33,458 bases of DNA from Prochlorococcus sp. AG-459-E08 (GTDB lineage: Bacteria > Cyanobacteriota > Cyanobacteriia > PCC-6307 > Cyanobiaceae). The position numbers were made by a program, and so were the translations under genes. Numbering within the stretch: the stretch's first letter is position 1; each line of letters opens with the position of its first letter. The stretch spans positions 1 to 33,458 of the forward strand of contig QCRB01000012.1 of the NCBI GenBank assembly GCA_003209425.1. Reading direction: 5' to 3'. The notes beneath the pieces are model-generated. The model was given only the letters and a program-made list of their open reading frames with translations, was not told the origin of the DNA and searched no databases. Shown piece after piece: positions 33,031-33,458 of the stretch.

Positions 33031-33458
33031 CAAACTCTTGAGGGGGAGTAAACCACTGGAATGCTGTTTTCAATTTTACCTACCAATACTTTGTCTGTAA
33101 GATCAACGAATAATCCATTTTCTAAGACTCCCGGAATATTATTAATGCTCATTTCAATTTCTTTTGGATTCTGAATACCATTGTTAAATAATACATCTAA
33201 AATTAAGTTGCCTTGGTCAGTAACAACTGGGCCGGCTTTCTTAGTTGCCATTCTTAAAGTTGATCTGCCATTCATTTCAGAAATCGCGTCCTTTACTTGC
33301 TTCCAAGAATTTGGTAGGACCTCCACTGGTAAAGGAAAAGATTGATTTAAGCTTTGTACGAGTTTAGTTTCGTCAACAACAATTAATAATTGATTAGCTT
33401 TTGATGCTACTAACTTTTCTCTGACATGGCATGCCCCTCCTCCTTTGATTAATTGAAA
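33027..33458 (-). CDS. rpiA: Ribose-5-phosphate isomerase A, C-terminal part
   Basis: The last 143 codons of RpiA, which interconverts ribose 5-phosphate and ribulose 5-phosphate in the Calvin and pentose phosphate pathways. The N-terminal part lies beyond the right window edge. Reading in from the edge gives Leu-Ile-Lys-Gly-Gly-Gly-Ala-Cys with the phosphate-binding Lys-Gly-Gly-Gly, then Arg-Glu-Lys, Val-Asp-Glu-Thr-Lys-Leu-Val and the Phe-Pro-Leu-Pro-Val-Glu-Val motif. The GTG near 33326 is an internal Val codon, not a start. The gene ends in Pro-Ser-Arg-Val-Cys and overlaps hisD by four bases at the stop codons. Confidence 0.93.
   Translation of the reverse strand, partial: FQLIKGGGACHVREKLVASKANQLLIVVDETKLVQSLNQSFPLPVEVLPNSWKQVKDAISEMNGRSTLRMATKKAGPVVTDQGNLILDVLFNNGIQNPKEIEMSINNIPGVLENGLFVDLTDKVLVGKIENSIPVVYSPSRVC

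Noticed and set aside
33027-33326. A complete 99-residue gene at the right end
   Set aside because: The frame continues to the window edge with RpiA sequence, so the GTG at 33326 is internal.

Overview
The window looks like chromosome from a high-light-type Prochlorococcus or a close marine picocyanobacterial relative. The evidence is strongly AT-rich DNA (about one third G+C by eye), very short intergenic gaps, RNA polymerase beta-prime split into rpoC1 and rpoC2, a PII protein of cyanobacterial type, a high-light-inducible (Hli) miniprotein, a System II cytochrome c maturation pair (CcdA and Ccs1), and the cyanobacterial families DUF3143, DUF1257 (Ycf35) and DUF2997. I see no insertion sequence, prophage, CRISPR array, tRNA or rRNA. 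Gene order looks like ordinary core genome.

Layout. 1-2340 (+): the end of an ftsW-like gene, then ccdA and ccs1. 2337-2750 (-): queF. 2928-3536 (+): a small unknown gene followed by glnB (PII). 3538-4350 (-): tlyA. 4632-7361 (+): purB and fumC. 7371-10097 (-): a large Ski2/Mtr4-like helicase. 10237-14804 (+): a tightly packed biotin operon bioF-bioK-bioC-bioD-bioA, covering pimeloyl chain initiation through dethiobiotin; bioB is not in the window. 14812-15524 (-): DUF3143 and a membrane-anchored J-domain protein. 15614-16327 (+): rsmG. 16330-31621 (-): fifteen kilobases of minus-strand genes. Read in the direction of transcription these are rpsT, tatD, rpoB, rpoC1, rpoC2, hli, rlmN, a 41-residue membrane miniprotein, a HEAT-repeat protein, DUF2997, DUF1257/Ycf35, a [4Fe-4S] ferredoxin and an aldo/keto reductase-like protein. 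31744-33030 (+): hisD. 33027-33458 (-): the C-terminal part of rpiA, cut by the window end.

Most of the window is housekeeping: transcription (rpo), translation (rpsT, rlmN, rsmG, tlyA, queF), purine, histidine, biotin and central carbon metabolism, and nitrogen signalling (glnB). The less explained parts are the aldo/keto reductase-ferredoxin-Ycf35-DUF2997 cluster, two miniproteins of 50 and 41 residues, the 81-residue gene in front of glnB, a BioK-type esterase with an altered nucleophile elbow, and a PII whose T-loop has Phe at position 51. Several genes have no ATG start (GTG: purB, rpsT, DUF3143; TTG: rlmN, helicase, J-domain gene, 41-residue gene). Convergent gene pairs often abut or overlap by a few bases, with AT-rich dyads across their stop codons. 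I found no clear candidate for a wholly new mobile or defence system; the best uncharacterised candidate is the ferredoxin/Ycf35 cluster.
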